Below, piece after piece: positions 6,771 through 10,620 of a stretch of 10,620 nt of DNA. Made by a program: the position numbers and the translations under genes. The stretch's first letter is position 1, and each line of letters opens with the position of its first letter. The notes under the pieces were generated by a model. That model was not told the DNA's origin and did no database searches. It saw only the letters and a program-made list of their open reading frames with translations. This stretch comes from Echinostoma caproni (taxonomy: Eukaryota > Platyhelminthes > Trematoda > Plagiorchiida > Echinostomatidae): assembly GCA_900618425.1 (NCBI GenBank), contig UZAN01047211.1:16453-27072 (forward strand), given 5' to 3'.

Positions 6771-7103
6771 TATCAAGCTTGATTTGATTGCTCAGAGGCA
6801 CCAAGCAGTCTTGATGGTCTGGGGTGTGGATTTCACTCTTTGGAAAATCGTTCATTCCCCAGGAGGTAAAAGCATTCAAATCCGATGGAAATGCTTGTGA
6901 TGACCGCCAATGGTGACAAGTCCCAAACAGGACGAAACAGCTATGCGGTGCTATTTGTCGGTCATTACGGGCATTTCCATCGTATTTGAATGCATTTACC
7001 TCGTGGGGAATTAACGACCTCCCAAAGGGTGAAACTCACATCCAAGACCATCTAGAGGGCTTGGTGTCTCTGAACGATCGATTGGGTTAACCCAAGCTTG
7101 ATA
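6771..7103. repeat. Foldback element with a hammerhead-like loop
   Basis: Left arm 6771-6910 and right arm 6955-7103 are reverse complements along their length. Matching blocks include TATCAAGCTTG (6771-6781 with 7093-7103), CACCAAG, GGTAAAAGCATTCAAAT with its partner ATTTGAATGCATTTACC, and GACCG-CAA with TTG-CGGTC. The loop, 6911-6954, is almost exactly the ribozyme-like segment. The arms share sequence with the body of the family 2 SINE at 6520-6600. The structure is either two facing copies or one hairpin-derived insertion. Confidence 0.8.
6913..6951 (+). ncRNA. Hammerhead-like motif at the apex of the foldback
   Basis: Stem II GTCC/GGAC (6920-6923 with 6930-6933) with loop CAAACA is perfect and closely resembles the stem II of the Schistosoma Sm-alpha ribozyme. 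GAAAC (6934-6938) is intact. The core reads GTGACAA (6913-6919), with changes at positions 3 and 8. The triplet before CGGTGC is ATG, not NUH. The upstream strand of stem I is replaced by the left arm of the foldback. Predicted inactive. Confidence 0.58.
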
Positions 7104-7185
7104 ATTTAAATCTGCATTTAATTCACAGCTACTCGTGAGTGGTGTTGCGGGATAATTGATTGGAAAAGACCATCTTCCAAGTAGC

Positions 7186-7582
7186 AAGTAGCTATGAGTT
7201 GAATGCAAATCATTAACCCAGCCCAGTATGTTTGTGGCCTGCTAACCCGTAACCTGCATGGAAACCCTGACTCGGTAGTAGGCTTTCGAATGCAGTTAAC
7301 AGATAGTCTGTTGTGCCTTCCGTCGTTGCTGTCAGATTGAACTGACTTTCACTGAAGATGACATCTGAAAAAAATATGAATTGGCGATTCAGTTCAACCG
7401 TGGTTGTCAAAGTAGTAATGTATACGATAAGTCTGGAGTTCAAAGTCTGGACGGAACGGTGTATATGCACTGTTGATGAGCTCTATTAAGATCGAACCTC
7501 AATTGTATTGCTTCCGTGTGTATGGTTAACTGGAAGAGTTGAGTTATGTGCCTGAAGGATGGTCAGTTCCAATCAATTAATG
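7186..7582 (+). mobile_element. Dispersed hammerhead-bearing repeat, family A copy 2
   Basis: This aligns collinearly with 1455-1875. Shared blocks are AAGTARCTATGARYT, TAACCTGCATGGAA, GTAGGCTTT, TGAAAAAAATATGAATTGGC, TGATGAGCT and GAAGGATGGTCAGT. It starts about 80 bp after the foldback ends. The ribozyme segment is more decayed than in copy 1. No promoter boxes or coding capacity were found. Confidence 0.58.
7467..7511 (+). ncRNA. Strongly decayed hammerhead-like motif (family A copy 2)
   Basis: By alignment with 1743-1787, stem I would be GCACTG (7467-7472) with TATTGC (7506-7511), mostly paired. The core is TTGATGA (7473-7479). Stem II GCTCT/AGATC (7480-7493) has one mismatch. GAAA has shrunk to GAAC, and no GUC remains. 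It is recognisable only because of the intact copy. Confidence 0.4.
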
Positions 7583-8969
7583 AAAAAAATAATCAGCAAA
7601 AAGTGGCGGGGAAGATATTTATACCAGGCACCGTTTAAACTTTTTAATTTTTTCCAGTATTTTCTGTATCGATTTCCAGTGATGAGGAACTGTACGAGTT
7701 CGTAGGTAACTTGTCGCAGTCCTTAAGAATCTTCTGGTTCAGTGCAAGAATCCTTTTATTTCTCTTCGAGGGATCTTTGCACGTTGGCACATCTGGCTGT
7801 CAATCTTGAATTGGAGGATAAAGCCGACTATTGTAAAAAAAAGTTCATTAGAACACAAAGAAGACAAAGAGACTACGCGAGACGTTAACATTTCTTTTAA
7901 TCTCCTCAGTCGCTACAACTAAAAACACAATCTGGTATTTGCACAATAAAGTTTTGATAACTACAGTAGTTAAACTGCCAACGGTTGGGGGAGGAACACT
8001 CGGAACCAGCTCCATGGCAATTTGACTGATTGCATCAGAAACGTTTGCGCGCCAAAAGAATGTTTGATCGTTCTAGGGTTTGTGTAAATTACAGCCGTCC
8101 TAGTGTTAGCTTAGATGAAGTTTCTGTAGAGACGGGCAAGAACTCAGTTAGGTTTGAATGTCACTCTGGGCTGAACTGTTGTATTTACTGTCCTACGACC
8201 ACTCTAAGTGATAACAAGTGTGCCACTTATTAGAAAATAACATACAAAACGGAAATCTATACGTTCGCACTTACGGTGGATTTTACTGAAACTGGTTACC
8301 TGATACCAGTCAAGTGGTCCATTTTGGAATGTGATTCTCTTCGCCAGTTCGAAAGTGTTCCAAAATGGTGACTGAACGCTGCTCGTGTACTTGGTACTCA
8401 ACTTGGCTAAGTTTCAGAGTCTTGTGTCTAGCAGCTACCGTTGTCTCATTCGGATCTGAGTGATGATCAGAGTGAAATATTTAACCAGACTATACGATAC
8501 ACAGACACCAGGTTTCAGCCCTCGGATTTCATTCTTTCGATATTTGTCGGAATGTGCTTAGTACCCCAAAGGAAACCAGTATTTATGGTTGTTTGGCAAG
8601 TGTTTGCTGAGCGTATACGAGTGGCGTTCTTAGTAACAGGCTTTATTTTACTTTCGGTTATTATGGATTTCTTTTACAAGACCGCATTGAAAAAATGGGG
8701 TTGCAGAGACTTCATTCAATTAGTTATTGGTTAACGTTTTAGGTGTACTATAATAAAGACGAAATTTGATATCATCCAAGTTAACAAAATCTCTCCAAAG
8801 GTTTTAGAATTTTAGTAGGAAATTCAAACCAGGTCAAGACAAGCCTGTCAAATTCAGGTACGCTTTGTTTACCAAGAATGCAATTTACCATTAAGGATAG
8901 GACATCATATCGTAGTTTCACATCCGTTCCACCTGTCACTTGTGTTCTTGTTACCCAACCCCCCATCAG
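7583..8969. other. Right part of the intron, no gene; one short inverted repeat
   Basis: CCATTTTGGAA (8319-8329) and TTCCAAAATGG (8358-8368) form an 11-bp perfect inverted repeat with a 28-nt loop. A 97-codon open stretch at 8441-8734 has hydrophobic runs but no ATG at its start and no recognisable domain. The last about 30 bases before 8969 form the polypyrimidine tract of the acceptor. Nothing else is recognised. Confidence 0.5.
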
Positions 8970-9131
8970 AATTCTACACTCTATTTGCCCAAAGTTGCCC
9001 GTGACGACCGTGGCGTGTATCGGTGCTATGCGGTGAACAATGTGGCAGGTTCGGCGCAATACGATGTCATGGTTGAGGTGAACTATGCCCCCTATGTTAG
9101 GGTAGCTCGGTTCAAAGGAGCCTATGGTCAG
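8970..9131 (+). CDS. Exon encoding second half of the same Ig domain
   Basis: After the acceptor CCCCCCATCAG (8969) the 162-bp exon reads 54 residues in phase 0. It begins NSTLYLPKVARDDRGVYRC, which is the E-F strand region of an Ig domain with the D-x-G-x-Y-x-C motif. Its Cys is residue 90 when joined to the first exon, 49 residues after Cys41, a normal disulfide spacing. It continues with AVNNVAGSAQYDVMVEVNYA, matching the N/D-N-x-x-G...V-x-V-x-x-A-P ending of lachesin-type domains, then the linker to the next Ig domain. The donor is CAG|GTCAGT (9132), a GT donor that departs from the GTRAGT consensus. In-frame translation meets TAG at 9150, inside the predicted intron. No further exon is visible. 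Confidence 0.85.
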
Positions 9132-9394
9132 GTCAGTCGACGTGATGTGTAGCTGTCATTCCCACTTTGTCGATTTATACCATCTTTTCAGTTCACCTTA
9201 AACCCTGTGTGATACTACTCATTACTTTAGTGTATCTCTAAAGCAGAAATTGCTCACTATTACTGTTCTCAGTTCTCTTGTAGCTGTTGAATCATATATT
9301 CATATATAAAATAGATTGTTCTGATTAAACATCTGCATTACTGGATCAACTATTCGATGAGTTGGTACACTAAAAAAGCCTTTAAAAGTGATAG
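9132..9394 (+). other. Start of the next intron
   Basis: AT-rich sequence following the donor at 9132, with no exon or repeat recognised before the LINE fragment begins. ATATATTCATATATA-like sequence lies near 9294-9308. Confidence 0.5.
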
Positions 9395-10620
9395 TCAATA
9401 CTGACAGATATTATCTTTTCTCCCGAAAGGGTAAAAGCAAAGCTCTTGGCTTTAAAGAAGAACTCATCACCGGGTCTAACTAACATACATCCACAAGCCC
9501 TTATCACTCTGGAAAGCCACATAGCTGATCCTTTAAGTGGACTATACCAAAAATTGTTTGAAGATATTGTGCTTCCTCAGTTGTGGCAAAACGGTGTTAT
9601 TTCACCACTTTACAAAGGTGGATGCCGTACTGACCCAGCCAACTACCGACCCGTCACTCTCCTTCCAGTGTTGTCCAAAGTCATGGAATCCATTGTTGCG
9701 GATTTTGTAATGGATCATCTGGAGAGAAATAGCTTACTATCTCCAGCCCAGCACGGGTTTCGGAAAAATCGGTCATGTGCAACTAACTTGATTTGGGCTC
9801 GGGACGATTGGACCCATGCTATAGACCAAAGCAAAGCTGTAGGTGTTATTTACCTGGACTTCTTTAAGGCATTTGATAGGGTAAATCATCAGCTACCGAC
9901 CCGGAAACTTATAACTATGGAATCCGTGGACTGTGCTTGACTGTATTAAGGAGTTTCTTCGACTACGTACCATGTCAGTTCATGTTTCCGATGCACTTTC
10001 TGATCTAATAGATATCAGCTATGGGTTCCATAGGGATCTGTGCTAGGCCCACGTCTTTTCCTCGCATTTATAAATAATCTTCCAGACGTTCTCGGACCAA
10101 CTACTCTGTTTTTTGCAGACGATGCCAAAATACGGACGACAATAACAAAACCAGAACATTTATTAGATCTCCAGAACGCCCTTGACGAATCTCACGGATG
10201 GTCTGTCTCCAATGACATGGAATTTAACGTTACCAAATGCTAAGTCTTATCACGACGTCACAATGGTCGTTTTTCGTACACTCCCGGACACGAAACTCCA
10301 CCTCATGCTCCATCCGAGAAGGATCGGGGAGTAGTCATTCGCACAGACNCACAGACTTGGGTTGCTCCACAAACTGTTCCAGGGCATCGTCCATGGCGGT
10401 AAAACAGGTTGGACTGCTCAAACGTGTTTTTGGGTCGTTTTAGCCGGCTTTGTTTCCACGTCTGCTAGCCACATATATCCGTCCATACACCGAGTACTCG
10501 ATTCAGGCCTGGAACCCATGGCTGCAGCGAGATCGGAAGGCACTTGAACATCCGCAGAGAATGGTCAAAGGTCTACATTCCAAGACCTATGGCGAAAGAT
10601 TACAGCTCTTGGGGCTATAC
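9395..10620 (+). pseudogene. Non-LTR (CR1/Jockey-type LINE) reverse transcriptase, frame-broken, cut by window edge
   Basis: RT motifs appear in order. They are KKNSSPGLTNIHP (fingers); NGVISPLYKGG with DPANYRPVTLLPVLSKVMES; SPAQHGFRKNRSC; IYLDFFKAFDRVNH with the first catalytic Asp; VP-stop-GSVLGPR (block B); FFADDAK, the F-A-D-D catalytic box; and a thumb-like EYSIQAWNPW segment running to the window end. The coding frame changes near 9911, 9935, 10023 and 10240. TAG stops interrupt it at 10031 (a CAG-to-TAG change inside GVPQG) and 10441. It is therefore dead, although the lesions are few. One undetermined base is at 10349. The endonuclease domain is absent, and the 3' end lies outside the window. 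The element lies in the same orientation as the Ig gene. The motif wording fits the CR1/Jockey group better than RTE, but the clade is not proven. Confidence 0.88.

Larger units (their letters stand above)
5073..8969 (+). other. 3.9-kb phase-0 intron splitting an Ig domain
   Basis: The donor GTGAGT (5073) and acceptor CATCAG (8969), preceded by a T/C-rich tract, bound the intron. Both flanking exons are in phase 0, and joining them restores a normal Ig fold spacing with no insertion. The interior holds two inverted SINE structures, one further SINE, and one family A repeat. The parts 5133-5737 and 6290-6519 show nothing recognisable. Confidence 0.75.

Noticed and set aside
7658..7705. Possible 48-nt cassette exon (TTTTTTCCAG before, GTAACT after)
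   Set aside because: In the phase 0 required by the flanking exons it ends with TAG, and the Ig domain is complete without it.
8441..8734. 97-codon open frame with hydrophobic runs
   Set aside because: It opens with TTG, its first ATG is about 37 codons in, and no family is recognised. It lies inside the intron between two exons that join perfectly without it.

Overview
The window is eukaryotic. It has GT-AG introns, dispersed tRNA-headed SINEs, a LINE reverse transcriptase relic, short TG/CA microsatellites, and no bacterial-style gene packing. The mixture of SINEs carrying hammerhead ribozymes (compare Sm-alpha of Schistosoma), a Penelope-like fragment and a CR1-type LINE suggests a flatworm, most likely a digenean trematode. 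An opisthorchiid-like fluke is my guess. This assignment is inference; no species marker is visible.

The host gene lies on the + strand. Two exons at 4858-5072 and 8970-9131 together encode one immunoglobulin domain of a lachesin/IgLON/DIP-like cell-adhesion protein. They are separated by a 3.9-kb phase-0 intron. The preceding exon lies left of the window and the following exon lies right of it or beyond the LINE, so almost everything else here is probably intron.

The rest is mostly repeats. At 591-908 a minus-strand SINE faces a plus-strand body copy. At 1455-1875 lies a second repeat family, repeated at 7186-7582. A decayed Penelope-like RT fragment is near 2985-3224, and an isolated tRNA-like SINE head is at 4494-4570. 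The intron between the two Ig exons contains a 250-bp-armed inverted SINE pair (5738-6289), a minus-strand SINE with a different tRNA head (6520-6745), and a long foldback (6771-7103). A frame-broken CR1/Jockey-type LINE RT runs from 9395 to the right edge.

The main result is that eight dispersed sites carry the architecture of a type I hammerhead ribozyme: stem I, a CUGAUGA-like core, stem II, GAAA, a tiny stem III and a cleavage triplet. Stem sequences differ between families while pairing is kept, but every copy has at least one damaged core or cleavage residue. At three loci the elements are inverted pairs whose central loop is the 5' part of the element, in one case the ribozyme itself. 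This fits hairpin (snap-back) cDNA formation. All alignments were made by eye.
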